Assembly (NCBI GenBank): GCA_014804365.1
Contig: JAAUZX010000011.1
Span: forward strand, 1 to 49,607
Direction: 5' to 3'
DNA: 49,607 nt
Source: Lachnospiraceae bacterium
Lineage (GTDB): Bacteria; Bacillota; Clostridia; Lachnospirales; Lachnospiraceae
Under the pieces are notes generated by a model, which did not search any database, was not told where the DNA came from, and worked only from the letters and a program-made list of their open reading frames with translations. Position 1 is the stretch's first letter. Each line of letters starts with the position of its first letter. The translations under genes and the position numbers were made by a program. Of the stretch, positions 34,112 through 43,384 are shown piece by piece.

Positions 34112-35380
34112 CTATTCCGCAAGCTCTTTCTTCAGTTCTTCTAAACTCATAGCTCCGATAACAGGTTCGTATTCGCCGGCATCATAGTCATTATACTGCT
34201 CATATGTGATTTGCACACCGTCAACATAGCTTGCGCTGTAATACCCGATCGAACCCTGTTCGTCATCATCCGGATATCCGTTCTCATTGACATCATCAAA
34301 ATTATATGTCTCGATCTGCGTAACAGTCTTCAGTGCATATTGATCGTTCATCGCCATATAAGCAGTGTATAGGATCGCACCTGCATAATCACTGTTATAA
34401 TTTCTTATCCTGTTTTCCTTGGGAATATATTCGTATCCCGCATTTCCCATCGCGCCATACGCCCAATGATCCATGAGTGTATAAGCCCTGCCGTCATGAT
34501 AGGTATACAGGCCGACCCAGAATCCGTTATCCCCAATCACCAACTCCGGAATGTCGTCACTGTCAACATATATTAAATCAGCAGACAGATTCGAGTCATC
34601 TTCCACTTCCCACAACTTGATAATTGCCTCATACGCTTCCCTGTAATCTGCAAATTCTCCATTCTTCTTTGCTCCCAACAGATCCCGGATTCCCGCAATC
34701 GAAACAGGATCTGCCTTACTCGACAAAGCCTCCGACAAAGACCACTGCGCATTAAAGTATCTGTACTCCTCATCCGTCTCAGCAGCAAAACCATAAAAGA
34801 CCGCCGCAAAGGTGGTATTTCCATATGTTTCAACCAAGACAATATCCGTACAGTTGTCATAATTGATATCCATAAACGTCACGGCATCGAGGCTTGTAAA
34901 TGGCTGTCCCTCCAAATTCTCAGGAACATAAGGATATAGCTGTGTCAAAACCTCCCCGTCCTGAACGATCTGTATATTAAGCGACTGCCCCTCCTCTGCA
35001 GGCGCATAAGGGACAAACCACACCCTGCCGCTGTACTCGCTGAGTTCCGCCTCGAATGTCTGCTCACTGATACAGTTGTCACCGAACCGGTTTTTGAGTT
35101 CGTCCGTTTGCGGATTCTTTGCCGGAACCATTACTTCGCACGTCGGCTCCTCCTTATCATCGGTAATCACTTCAATATCATCGATGACCTGTGCTTCCAC
35201 GAAATCATCCGAAGACGGCCCCGGTGACTCCTCCCCCTCATGTCCTGCCTGTGCTGATTCCGCACTTTCTGTTTCCTGATCCGGTTCTTTGCCGCATGCC
35301 GCAATTGCCCCGGCAGTAAACAGCAAAAGTGCGCAAACCCAACCTTTATGTTTTCTCGTCAATAAGTTATTCAGTATCAT
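34112..35380 (-). CDS. Acidic lipoprotein of unknown function
   Basis: A 422-residue lipoprotein. The signal peptide ends AIAAC (Cys29), followed by a Glu/Ser/Asp-rich spacer (30-85). The folded part has two calcium-binding-like segments of the FG-GAP/VCBS type (FMDINYDNCTDIVLV and LIYVDSDDIPELVIG) and a third acidic turn near the C-terminus (NENGYPDDDEQG). Such lipoproteins are common in Lachnospiraceae, and I know of no established function. The ATG follows AAGGGG. It faces the xyloglucan locus convergently and is not obviously part of it. Confidence 0.75.
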   Translation of the reverse strand: MILNNLLTRKHKGWVCALLLFTAGAIAACGKEPDQETESAESAQAGHEGEESPGPSSDDFVEAQVIDDIEVITDDKEEPTCEVMVPAKNPQTDELKNRFGDNCISEQTFEAELSEYSGRVWFVPYAPAEEGQSLNIQIVQDGEVLTQLYPYVPENLEGQPFTSLDAVTFMDINYDNCTDIVLVETYGNTTFAAVFYGFAAETDEEYRYFNAQWSLSEALSSKADPVSIAGIRDLLGAKKNGEFADYREAYEAIIKLWEVEDDSNLSADLIYVDSDDIPELVIGDNGFWVGLYTYHDGRAYTLMDHWAYGAMGNAGYEYIPKENRIRNYNSDYAGAILYTAYMAMNDQYALKTVTQIETYNFDDVNENGYPDDDEQGSIGYYSASYVDGVQITYEQYNDYDAGEYEPVIGAMSLEELKKELAE

Positions 35381-35431
35381 TTGTATTTCCCCTTTCTTAG
35401 TTTTTGCGCTGACTTAATCACCATAAATAAT

Positions 35432-35866
35432 CTAATAAGAAAATGCCTGTTTTTGTTTATAAATCTCCCTCAAATCATCAATTGCCATCTCCACATCAAA
35501 CGTATGAAATCCAAGCCAGCATTCATTCATCGTTCCGGCATCTGCGACTTTATATATGTCACGGCTATATTCATTTGTATAATAATGCCAATAGCGATAA
35601 ATATATCCTGTCCAGTACATTACTTCGGCACTATAAACTGTCCCGGCTTTTTTCAGACCGCCTGCTTCATCATTCAGTTCTTCCAGAATATATTCTTCTC
35701 CGGCCCACTGCAGTCGATCATAGACATCATCAAGGGCGGCGGCGGCTCTGCTATTCATAAAAATTTCTATAAAAGACGGACAATCCAAGCCGTTTTTTAA
35801 CGCAAGTTCAAACAACCTTCCCTGTATATCACAGAGCTGACGTTTTTCGAGTGTAAAATTTTCCAT
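35432..35866 (-). CDS. Small partner protein of the HTH-DUF3990 gene
   Basis: A 144-residue soluble, acidic, aromatic-rich protein with no recognised domain: LEKRQLCDIQGRLFELALKNGLDCPSFIEIFMNSRAAAALD at the start, then YWTGYIYRYWHYYTNEYSRDIY. Its ATG follows GAGGATTCAAT, 32 nt after the HTH-DUF3990 gene. By position it could be the antitoxin or a target-specifying partner of a toxin-like pair. This is inferred from synteny only. Confidence 0.65.
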   Translation of the reverse strand: MENFTLEKRQLCDIQGRLFELALKNGLDCPSFIEIFMNSRAAAALDDVYDRLQWAGEEYILEELNDEAGGLKKAGTVYSAEVMYWTGYIYRYWHYYTNEYSRDIYKVADAGTMNECWLGFHTFDVEMAIDDLREIYKQKQAFSY

Positions 35867-35898
35867 ATTGAATCCTCATTTCCGCGCACTTTTTCACA

Positions 35899-36747
35899 CT
35901 ACTCGCCTGTCTTTAATATTTCATCAAAGAACCTGCCGTCACGGCGATATTTCCGGCATATCTCATCTGCCATTGCAACACCTTGGGAACGGTTTGCTTC
36001 ACTTTCTTGTTTTAGAGTATCCCGATCATCCTCAGTAATTTCCTGTTCATCTATGATTTCTACTTTTTTGCAAGCCTTGTGTGTTAAAGCCACATATTGT
36101 TTGCCCAGCTTCAATGCAGAAAGACTGTTAATCAGCGCAAGATCAGTAATCTCTCCGTTGAAAAAACGATCCAGAACGATAAACATTCTATCGTTTGCAA
36201 TATAGCCGATAATCATGTCACAGTCTTTACTCAAATCGGCAATACGATTATAGATAGCTGAATGTTTCACGGGCTCCATCTTCCCACGGTTATATGCGAC
36301 CAATAATGCCCAATCTAATCCTACTTCCACATCAAGAATCCTGAGTCCCGATAAATCAACGCTTAATGTATATATTTTGGCATTAGGATAATTGCAAATC
36401 AAAGTAAGCGGCTGAATCCAGTCAGTTCCCATGTAAAAACCTTTTCCAAAATCGCAGCGATTTCGGCTTATGGGTTCAATGGCACCGTAAATTCCCGATT
36501 TTGAACCATGATAGAGAGTTACTATTTCATTGCTGCTGATAATATGATTTCCTTCGAATTGAGAAAAATCAATGTTATTGCTGTTACATAGACTTTTTAT
36601 TGCATTCACCGCAATTTGTGATGGCTCACAATGACCTTTTTCCCAGCGGTTAACTGTTGCGAAACTAACGCCTAACTTTACAGCCAATTCACTTTGACTT
36701 ATATTCAAACAAGAACGGATTGCTTTTATTATTTCGGAGCTTTTCAT
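35899..36747 (-). CDS. HTH (XRE) - DUF3990 fusion, ADP-ribosyltransferase-like
   Basis: A 282-residue fusion. Residues 4-60 form a Cro/C1-type HTH (LNISQSELAVKLGVSFATVNRWEKGHCEPS). Residues about 75-225 form a DUF3990 domain (LYHGSKSGIYGAI, DFGKGFYMGTDWIQP), which belongs to the ADP-ribosyltransferase superfamily as I recall it. The His in LYHGS and the Tyr in GFYMGT fit the H-Y type NAD-binding positions, but I cannot place the third (Glu) residue. The ATG at 36747 is 5 nt after GGAGG. The promoter carries a direct repeat that the HTH could bind. A toxin-antitoxin or phage-defence role is plausible but unproven. Confidence 0.8.
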   Translation of the reverse strand: MKSSEIIKAIRSCLNISQSELAVKLGVSFATVNRWEKGHCEPSQIAVNAIKSLCNSNNIDFSQFEGNHIISSNEIVTLYHGSKSGIYGAIEPISRNRCDFGKGFYMGTDWIQPLTLICNYPNAKIYTLSVDLSGLRILDVEVGLDWALLVAYNRGKMEPVKHSAIYNRIADLSKDCDMIIGYIANDRMFIVLDRFFNGEITDLALINSLSALKLGKQYVALTHKACKKVEIIDEQEITEDDRDTLKQESEANRSQGVAMADEICRKYRRDGRFFDEILKTGE

Positions 36748-36768
36748 AATAACCTCCTGAATTTGCAA

Positions 36769-36817
36769 TATAACATATGAACGTTTCTATTATAACATGT
36801 GAAATACTAAGACACAA
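36769..36817 (-). promoter_or_regulatory. Promoter and direct-repeat operator of the HTH-DUF3990 operon
   Basis: Minus strand TTGTGT (plus 36812-36817), 17 nt, TATAAT (plus 36789-36794). Two copies of TATAACAT(A/G)TGAA (36769-36781 and 36791-36803) have a 22-nt period, about two helical turns. One overlaps the -10. This suits autoregulation by the encoded HTH. Confidence 0.6.
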
Positions 36818-36842
36818 TATATGCAAAAAAACATCCAACATG

Positions 36843-36871
36843 TTGACACTCTCCTCTGAACGTGGTAACAT
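36843..36871 (+). promoter_or_regulatory. trp operon promoter
   Basis: TTGACA (36843-36848), 17 nt, TAACAT (36866-36871) with an extended TGG before it. It is directly upstream of the T-box leader and divergent from the HTH-DUF3990 promoter. Confidence 0.7.
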
Positions 36872-36877
36872 ATTAGC

Positions 36878-37161
36878 AGTTTAATATAGTAAACCGTTGA
36901 AGCGGAGATAACGGCAATCATGCCTATACAGAGAACCCGTGAGGCTGAGAATCGGGTAAGAAACAAGTTGTCAAATGGACCGCCGAGGGTGCAGTCAAAT
37001 GCGTTTTGCGCAAAGTATTCTGCAACGTGGGGGCATACGTCAGTTGCCGGGGATATACAGGTATCCTGCTAAGTGCACGGGCATTCCCGTGAATCAAGGT
37101 GGCACCGCGGATAGAAATTATTCGTCCTTGACAGAATAAAATTCTGTCAAGGACTTTTTTT
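36878..37161 (+). ncRNA. T-box leader of the trp operon (tRNA-Trp sensing)
   Basis: A cis-acting tRNA-sensing leader. The conserved T-box core AAGGTGGCACCGCGG is at 37096-37110. The stem I region has a UGG at 36976-36978 in the expected specifier position, which matches tRNA-Trp. The intrinsic terminator stem, a perfect 14 bp with 7 T (37124-37161), closes the leader. Uncharged tRNA-Trp should base-pair with the T-box and favour the antiterminator, switching on trpEGDCFBA. The exact stem I fold was not computed. Confidence 0.92.
37124..37161 (+). terminator. T-box regulated terminator
   Basis: GTCCTTGACAGAAT/ATTCTGTCAAGGAC with loop AAA and a run of seven T. Confidence 0.9.
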
Positions 37162-37165
37162 GCGC

Positions 37166-37285
37166 GCATAAGCAGAGTCAGAAGTCTTAGGCGGCAGGCG
37201 CCATGCTTGCATGAGCGCATGTTACCTGAGGCTTATGACGAGCAACGCGAGCGAGGAATGCAAGGCATTCCGAGTCTGCTTATGC
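37166..37285. repeat. Nested palindrome between T-box terminator and trpE
   Basis: An outer 11-bp perfect stem GCATAAGCAGA/TCTGCTTATGC (37166-37176, 37275-37285) encloses GCGC-CATGC/GCATG-A-GCGC (37198-37218) and GGAATGC/GCATTCC (37255-37271). It ends about 34 nt before the trpE start and has no T-run. Confidence 0.7.
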
Positions 37286-37318
37286 ATGTATAATCCACAC
37301 TCAATGGAGGGAACCATT

Positions 37319-38785
37319 ATGAAATTTTCACCAGACCTAAACACTGTCAAGCAGATCGCCGCCACGGAAGGCTACAAGGTAGTACCCGTCAGCTGCGAGA
37401 TCCTGTCTGATATCTGCACACCGATCGAAGCAATGAAAATACTGAAGAATATATCCACCCACTGTTACATGCTGGAATCGGTTGCCGAGAAAGAGAAATG
37501 GGGCAGATATACTTTCTTAGGATATGATCCCAAGCTGGAAATCACCTGTATCGACGGTGAATTGAAAGCCGGAAATATTAAGATTAAAACCGATAGTCCA
37601 TCGGCATTCCTGCGCCAGATACTCGCCGATTACAAGAGTCCGCGCTTTGATTACCTTCCCTCTTTTACTGGCGGACTGGTCGGATATTTTGCATACGATT
37701 ATCAGGGGTATCGGGAGCCGTCGGTCAAAATTCCCGTACAGGACACTGAGGCATTTAAAGATGTTGATTTGATGCTCTTCGACAAGGTCATTGCCTTCGA
37801 CAATTTCCGCCAGAAGATCATTCTCATCGTCAATATGCCTTTAGAAGATATCGAAGTCGGATATAATAAAGCGGTTATGGAATTAAGACAGCTCTGCGAT
37901 CTGCTTCGCACGGGTGAAAAGAAAAATGAACCCGCCGGGCGGCTTCTGGGAGACGTCACGCCGCTGTTTGACAAAGAGCATTACTGCGATATGGTAGAAA
38001 AAGCAAAACACCACATTCGTGAGGGAGACATCTTCCAGATCGTGCTCTCCAATCGCCTAAGTGCACCCTTTGAGGGCAGCCTGTTAGGCACGTACCGGAT
38101 TCTGCGCACCATCAATCCGTCGCCCTATATGTTCTATTTCTCAGGAACGGATGTGGAGGTAGCCGGTGCCTCACCGGAAACTCTCGTCAAGCTGGAAAAC
38201 GGCGTACTGCATACATTTCCGCTGGCCGGAACAAGACCCCGTGGGAAAACCGAAGCGGAGGACATTACGCTTGAAAAAGAACTGCTGGCGGACGAAAAAG
38301 AGCTGGCGGAGCACAACATGCTGGTCGATCTGGGACGAAACGACCTCGGCAAAATCAGTAAATTCGGCACCGTGCAAGTTGAGAAACTGCATTCCATCGA
38401 GCGCTACTCCCACGTCATGCACATCGGTTCCACGGTGCGGGGCGAGATTCAAAAAAACTATGACGCGCTTGATGCCATTGAAGCAGTTCTTCCTGCCGGA
38501 ACGCTCTCCGGTGCCCCGAAGATCAGGGCATGTCAGCTGATCGGCGAACTGGAGAACAACAAGCGCGGTATCTACGGCGGTGCCATCGGCTACATCGATT
38601 TTACAGGCAACATGGACACCTGCATCGCCATCCGCATCGCTTACAAGAAGAACGGCAAAGTATTCGTCAGAAGCGGAGCCGGCATCGTCGCGGATTCCGT
38701 TCCCGAAAAGGAATACGAGGAGTGCATCAACAAAGCGAAAGCGGTGATCAACGCCCTGACGCTTGCAGAGGAGGTGGATCAATGA
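37319..38785 (+). CDS. trpE: Anthranilate synthase component I
   Basis: Makes anthranilate from chorismate and ammonia, the first step of tryptophan synthesis. The 488 residues contain the N-terminal Trp-binding region (YMLESVAEKEKWGRYTFLGYDP, the LES-type feedback motif) and the C-terminal chorismate-binding domain (DIFQIVLSNRLSAPF, GASPETLVKL, GTRPRGKTEAED, LSGAPKIRACQLI). The ATG at 37319 follows GGAGG by 8 nt; the longer frame from 37211 runs through the upstream palindrome and is rejected. The end overlaps trpG by 4 nt (ATGA). Controlled by the T-box leader and probably by feedback inhibition. Confidence 0.96.
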   Translation: MKFSPDLNTVKQIAATEGYKVVPVSCEILSDICTPIEAMKILKNISTHCYMLESVAEKEKWGRYTFLGYDPKLEITCIDGELKAGNIKIKTDSPSAFLRQILADYKSPRFDYLPSFTGGLVGYFAYDYQGYREPSVKIPVQDTEAFKDVDLMLFDKVIAFDNFRQKIILIVNMPLEDIEVGYNKAVMELRQLCDLLRTGEKKNEPAGRLLGDVTPLFDKEHYCDMVEKAKHHIREGDIFQIVLSNRLSAPFEGSLLGTYRILRTINPSPYMFYFSGTDVEVAGASPETLVKLENGVLHTFPLAGTRPRGKTEAEDITLEKELLADEKELAEHNMLVDLGRNDLGKISKFGTVQVEKLHSIERYSHVMHIGSTVRGEIQKNYDALDAIEAVLPAGTLSGAPKIRACQLIGELENNKRGIYGGAIGYIDFTGNMDTCIAIRIAYKKNGKVFVRSGAGIVADSVPEKEYEECINKAKAVINALTLAEEVDQ

Positions 38786-39381
38786 TTCTGCTCATAGATA
38801 ACTACGACAGTTTTTCCTATAACCTCTATCAACTCATCGGCGAGATCGATCCCGACATCAAAGTGATCCGCAATGATGAAATGGCAATAGCAGAAATTCG
38901 TGAATTAAAACCCGACCGCATCATCCTTTCTCCCGGTCCGGGAAGGCCGGAGAATGCCGGTATCATCGTAGAAGCCGCAAGAACCCTCGGCAAAGAGATT
39001 CCGCTATTGGGTGTCTGTCTCGGACATCAGGCGATCTGCGCGGCATTCGGCGCGACCGTCACTTACGCCAAGGAACTGATGCACGGAAAGCAATCAGATG
39101 TCAGGTTTAACATGGACTGTCCATTATTTAAGGGCTGTCCGGAAACCGCTCCGGTTGCCCGCTATCACTCTCTGGCGGCGGACGCAGATACCATCCCGGA
39201 GGAATTAGAAATTACCGCAGTCACCACGGACGGGGAAGTAATGGCGATTCAGCACAGGGAATATCCCATTTTCGGAGTGCAGTTTCACCCTGAGTCCATC
39301 ATGACCCCGGACGGGAGGACTATGTTGAGAAACTTTATACAAGGTGACTACACAACTCTATCCAGTGAACAAATGATATGA
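38782..39381 (+). CDS. trpG: Anthranilate synthase component II (glutamine amidotransferase)
   Basis: A class I glutamine amidotransferase of 199 residues that supplies ammonia to TrpE. The nucleophile is Cys79 in GVCLGHQ, and the His/Glu pair is in QFHPESIMT. N-terminal LLIDNYDSFSYNL is typical of TrpG/PabA. The start ATG overlaps the trpE stop (ATGA), so the two are translationally coupled. It may also serve PabB if no separate pabA exists. Confidence 0.95.
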   Translation: MILLIDNYDSFSYNLYQLIGEIDPDIKVIRNDEMAIAEIRELKPDRIILSPGPGRPENAGIIVEAARTLGKEIPLLGVCLGHQAICAAFGATVTYAKELMHGKQSDVRFNMDCPLFKGCPETAPVARYHSLAADADTIPEELEITAVTTDGEVMAIQHREYPIFGVQFHPESIMTPDGRTMLRNFIQGDYTTLSSEQMI

Positions 39382-39533
39382 AGCTGCATAACATTATCCT
39401 ACTGCCATATTACGCTGCAATACAATGTGTAAAACACAATTTATTTTCAAACAAAAAAACCATAATGGTTTATTTAACAACACTTTACAATGCAAAACAA
39501 ACATGCAAATAAAATGTCAAGGAGGATTCAGAC

Positions 39534-40559
39534 ATGATTAAAGAAGCAATCGTAAAAATCGTAAACAAAGAAGACCTCACCTATGATGAGGCGTATGGCG
39601 TAATGAACGAAATTATGAGCGGCGACACCACACCCACACAAAACGCCGCATTCCTCGCAGCGCTTTCTGCCAAGAGTGCAAAAGCCGAGACGACCGATGA
39701 GATCGCAGGGTGTGCGGCCGCCATGCGGGATCACGCCACCAAGGTTGAAACCGGTATGGACATATTTGAAATCGTGGGAACTGGCGGAGATAACGCTCAC
39801 AGCTTCAATATTTCCACCACTTCTGCGCTCGTCTGCGCCGCAGGCGGCATGAAAGTAGCCAAGCACGGAAACCGCGCGGCTTCCTCACAGTGCGGCACGG
39901 CAGACTGCCTCGAAGCGCTGGGCGTAAACATCCAGCAAAGCCCTGACAGATGTATCGAACTGTTAAACGAAGTCGGCATGTGCTTCTTTTTCGCACAAAA
40001 ATATCACACTTCCATGAAATATGTAGGCGCTATCCGCAAGGAACTTGGCTTCCGCACCGTATTCAACATTCTCGGTCCGCTCACCAATCCCGGCAGCCCC
40101 TCCATGCAGCTTCTGGGTGTATATGATGAATATCTGGTGGAGCCATTGGCACAGGTGCTGATCAGCCTCGGGGTGAAACGCGGTATGGTAGTCTACGGTC
40201 AGGATAAGCTGGACGAAATCTCCATGAGTGCACCCACTACCGTATGCGAAATGAAAGACGGCTGGTTCAAATCTTATGTGATCACTCCCGAACAATTCGG
40301 ATTTGAGCGTTGCACCAAAGCTGACCTTAAAGGCGGCACACCGGAAGAAAATGCAAATATCGTTCTTGCTATTCTGAAAGGCGAAAAAGGACACAAGCGC
40401 AATGCCGTTCTGATGAATGCAGGCGCGGCGCTCTACATCGGCGGCAAAGCTGAGACTATGGAAGACGGAATCCGTCTCGCCGCAGAACTGATTGATTCCG
40501 GCAAAGTACTGGAAACACTAAACAAATTTATCGAAGTGAGCAACCGGTCAGAGACGTAA
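39534..40559 (+). CDS. trpD: Anthranilate phosphoribosyltransferase
   Basis: Transfers phosphoribose from PRPP to anthranilate. The 341 residues show the PRPP/Mg motifs [17 protein letters not shown] and [21 protein letters not shown], then [13 protein letters not shown]. Not fused to trpG, unlike in enterics. Ribosome binding site AAGGAGG. A 152-nt gap separates it from trpG; it is AT-rich with only a small AACCATAATGGTT palindrome (about 39456). Confidence 0.95.
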   Translation: MIKEAIVKIVNKEDLTYDEAYGVMNEIMSGDTTPTQNAAFLAALSAKSAKAETTDEIAGCAAAMRDHATKVETGMDIFEIVGTGGDNAHSFNISTTSALVCAAGGMKVAKHGNRAASSQCGTADCLEALGVNIQQSPDRCIELLNEVGMCFFFAQKYHTSMKYVGAIRKELGFRTVFNILGPLTNPGSPSMQLLGVYDEYLVEPLAQVLISLGVKRGMVVYGQDKLDEISMSAPTTVCEMKDGWFKSYVITPEQFGFERCTKADLKGGTPEENANIVLAILKGEKGHKRNAVLMNAGAALYIGGKAETMEDGIRLAAELIDSGKVLETLNKFIEVSNRSET

Positions 40560-40595
40560 CTGCAAAACATACTCATGAAGGAGGTACATCGCTCA

Positions 40596-41444
40596 ATGAC
40601 GATATTAGATCAGCTTGCCGACCACGCAAGAGAACGTGTAGAACAGGCAAAAAGAACTGTGCCGCTTGAAATAGTTAAACAACAGGCTCTTTTACTTACC
40701 AAAGCATCTGATACCACAAATGTTTCCAATGATATTTCTGGAAACCAAAACGATCATAAACAACTGGTGCGTGATAAGTTCTCTTTTGAACGTGCTTTAC
40801 AAAAACCGGGAATCTCCTTTATCTGTGAATGCAAAAAGGCCTCTCCCTCCAAAGGTCTGATTGCCCCGGATTTCCCGTATCTGCAGATTGCCAAAGAGTA
40901 TGAGGCGGCAGGGGCCGACTGTATTTCCGTCCTTACAGAACCAAAATGGTTTCTGGGAAGTGACAGCTATTTAAAAGAAATTGCAGGTGCTGTTTCCATA
41001 CCCTGTCTGCGCAAAGATTTTACTGTAGACGAATATATGATCTACGAAGCCAGACTGTCAGGCGCCTCAGCTGTACTCTTGATCTGCTCCATATTGAGTG
41101 AAGCGCAGATCAAGGAATACATCAACATCTGTGATACTCTGGGGCTGTCGGCGCTGGTGGAAGCCCACGATGATACAGAAGTACAGATGGCACTACACGC
41201 CGGTGCACGCATCATCGGCGTCAATAACCGTAATCTGAAGGACTTCTCCGTAGATACCGCCAACAGCCGCCGACTGCGCGAACTGATTCCGCAGGATGTC
41301 CTGTTTGTCTCCGAGAGCGGCGTAAGCACTGCTGACGACGTGAAGAGACTTCGCGAAATCGGTGCTGATGCTGTCCTGATCGGAGAAACACTGATGAGAG
41401 CCACGGATAAAAAAGCAAAACTTAACGAACTGCGTGGCAACTAA
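40596..41444 (+). CDS. trpC: Indole-3-glycerol phosphate synthase
   Basis: A (beta/alpha)8 enzyme of 282 residues that closes the indole ring. Conserved parts: FICECKKASPSKGLI (catalytic Lys/Glu region), LTEPKWFLGS, CLRKDFTVDEYMIYEAR, LVEAHDD, IGVNNRNLKDFSVD and VSESGV. There is a slightly variable insertion at about 38-58. The start ATG at 40596 follows GGAGG by 11 nt; the ATG at 40575 overlaps that ribosome binding site and is rejected. Not fused to TrpF. Confidence 0.95.
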   Translation: MTILDQLADHARERVEQAKRTVPLEIVKQQALLLTKASDTTNVSNDISGNQNDHKQLVRDKFSFERALQKPGISFICECKKASPSKGLIAPDFPYLQIAKEYEAAGADCISVLTEPKWFLGSDSYLKEIAGAVSIPCLRKDFTVDEYMIYEARLSGASAVLLICSILSEAQIKEYINICDTLGLSALVEAHDDTEVQMALHAGARIIGVNNRNLKDFSVDTANSRRLRELIPQDVLFVSESGVSTADDVKRLREIGADAVLIGETLMRATDKKAKLNELRGN

Positions 41445-41465
41445 GATAAGGGTTAGGAGACCAAT

Positions 41466-42071
41466 ATGACAAAAATCAAACTCTGCGGCTTATCCAGACC
41501 TTGCGATATAGAAACAGCAAACAGATTAAGCCCGGAATATATCGGTTTTGTATTTGCCGCAAAAAGTATCCGATATGTAAGCAGCGAAAAGGCGGCTGAG
41601 TTGAAAAAACTGCTTCACCCATCCATTAAGGCTGTGGGTGTATTCGTTCGGGAAGATCCAGAAACTGTCGCCGAACTATTAAGAAGCGGCACAATTGACA
41701 TAGCGCAGCTTCACGGCGGTGAATCCGAGGATTACATCAAACAGCTTCGAACACTCACCGATAAACCGCTCATCAAAGCATACCGCATTGATACCGTTCA
41801 GGATGTGGAGGCAGCAAATATGAGCAATGCCGATTATGTCTTACTGGATTCCGGTCAGGGCGGAACCGGTACAACATTCGACTGGAACTTACTTGAAAAG
41901 ATCGACCGTCCCTATTTTCTTGCCGGAGGACTTAACGCTGACAATGTCCGTAGTGCCATAGAAAGGCTGAATCCCTATGCTGTCGATGTCAGTTCCGGCA
42001 TTGAGACAGATGGACGTAAAGATATCAGGAAAATGGAAGAATTCGTCCATGCGGTTACATCATTTTACTGA
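41466..42071 (+). CDS. trpF: Phosphoribosylanthranilate isomerase
   Basis: A single-domain (beta/alpha)8 enzyme of 201 residues. The general base Cys7 is in IKLCGLSR and the general acid Asp in LLDSGQGGTG. LAGGLNADNV and VDVSSGIETDGRKD form the phosphate site. It is 21 nt after trpC. The 122-nt gap to trpB is AT-rich with nothing clear. Confidence 0.95.
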   Translation: MTKIKLCGLSRPCDIETANRLSPEYIGFVFAAKSIRYVSSEKAAELKKLLHPSIKAVGVFVREDPETVAELLRSGTIDIAQLHGGESEDYIKQLRTLTDKPLIKAYRIDTVQDVEAANMSNADYVLLDSGQGGTGTTFDWNLLEKIDRPYFLAGGLNADNVRSAIERLNPYAVDVSSGIETDGRKDIRKMEEFVHAVTSFY

Positions 42072-42193
42072 TAATTGTGAGTTGAAATATTCACAGCATA
42101 GATATAAATACCTTTAAACACAAAAACTTCTAAATATAAAATTGCCAAATGAACCAGAGGAATGAACATCATACGAAAGGAGCCCTCAAGAAA

Positions 42194-43384
42194 ATGACAA
42201 ATCCAAACGGACGCTTCGGCACCCACGGCGGTCAGTATATTCCCGAAACGCTGATGAACGCCGTGATCGAATTGGAAGAAGCGTATAACCACTACAAAAA
42301 TGATCCTGAATTTAACAAAGAACTGTCTGAGCTTTTTAACGAATACGCGGGCAGACCTTCACGGCTTTACTACGCCGGGAAAATGACCAAAGACTTAGGC
42401 GGTGCGAAAATCTATCTCAAGCGCGAAGACCTTAACCACACAGGCGCTCACAAAATCAACAACGTACTGGGTCAGGCACTGCTCGCCAAGAAAATGGGGA
42501 AAACACGTCTGATCGCCGAGACCGGCGCAGGACAGCATGGCGTTGCCACCGCTACTGCCGCAGCACTTATGGGCATGGAATGCGTCGTGTTTATGGGGGA
42601 GGAAGACACCATTCGTCAGGCACTCAACGTATACCGTATGCGCCTGCTCGGAGCCGAGGTGATCCCCGTGAAATCGGGAACTGCCACCTTAAAAGACGCC
42701 GTGTCGGAAGCCATGCGCGAATGGACTTCCCGCATCGCCGATACACATTACTGTCTCGGTTCCGTGATGGGTCCCCATCCTTTCCCGACAATTGTGCGTG
42801 ATTTTCAGGCAGTCATTTCCAAAGAGATCAAAGAACAGATTCTTGCGAAAGAAGGAAAACTGCCCGATGCAGTCATTGCCTGTGTGGGCGGCGGCTCCAA
42901 TGCCATCGGCAGCTTCTATCATTTTATTGAAGATGACACCGTGAAATTAATCGGCTGTGAGGCGGCAGGAAGAGGCATTGACACATTTGAGACTGCAGCT
43001 ACCATGAACACCGGCAGAATCGGTATTTTCCACGGTATGAAATCCTATTTCTGTCAGGACGAGTACGGTCAGATTGCTCCGGTCTATTCCATATCCGCCG
43101 GACTGGACTATCCCGGCATCGGACCGGAACATGCCTATCTGCATGATATCGGCAGGGCGGAATATGTGCCTGTAACCGACGATGAAGCGGTATGTGCCTT
43201 CGAATATCTGGCCAAGACAGAAGGCATCATTCCCGCCATCGAGTCATCCCATGCCGTTGCACATGCTATGAAGATTGCACCGAAGATGGATAAAGACCAG
43301 ATCATCGTTATCACCATTTCCGGAAGAGGCGATAAGGACTGTTCCGCTATCGCCCGCTACAGAGGGGAGGATATCCATGAGTAA
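42194..43384 (+). CDS. trpB: Tryptophan synthase beta chain
   Basis: PLP enzyme that joins indole and serine. The 396 residues have [16 protein letters not shown] at the N-terminus, the PLP lysine in [11 protein letters not shown], the phosphate loop [10 protein letters not shown] and ETGAGQHG. This is the TrpB1 type that pairs with TrpA. The start ATG at 42194 follows AAAGGAG by 11 nt. The last 8 nt overlap the trpA start (ATGAGTAA), so the subunits are coupled. Confidence 0.96.
   Translation: MTNPNGRFGTHGGQYIPETLMNAVIELEEAYNHYKNDPEFNKELSELFNEYAGRPSRLYYAGKMTKDLGGAKIYLKREDLNHTGAHKINNVLGQALLAKKMGKTRLIAETGAGQHGVATATAAALMGMECVVFMGEEDTIRQALNVYRMRLLGAEVIPVKSGTATLKDAVSEAMREWTSRIADTHYCLGSVMGPHPFPTIVRDFQAVISKEIKEQILAKEGKLPDAVIACVGGGSNAIGSFYHFIEDDTVKLIGCEAAGRGIDTFETAATMNTGRIGIFHGMKSYFCQDEYGQIAPVYSISAGLDYPGIGPEHAYLHDIGRAEYVPVTDDEAVCAFEYLAKTEGIIPAIESSHAVAHAMKIAPKMDKDQIIVITISGRGDKDCSAIARYRGEDIHE

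Noticed and set aside
37211..37318. Longer N-terminus for TrpE
   Set aside because: The extra 36 codons translate the nested palindrome and resemble no TrpE. The ATG at 37319 has a good GGAGG site.
38530..38781. Extended N-terminus for TrpG
   Set aside because: It is an out-of-frame reading of the end of trpE, rich in Arg/His. TrpG starts at the ATGA overlap at 38782.
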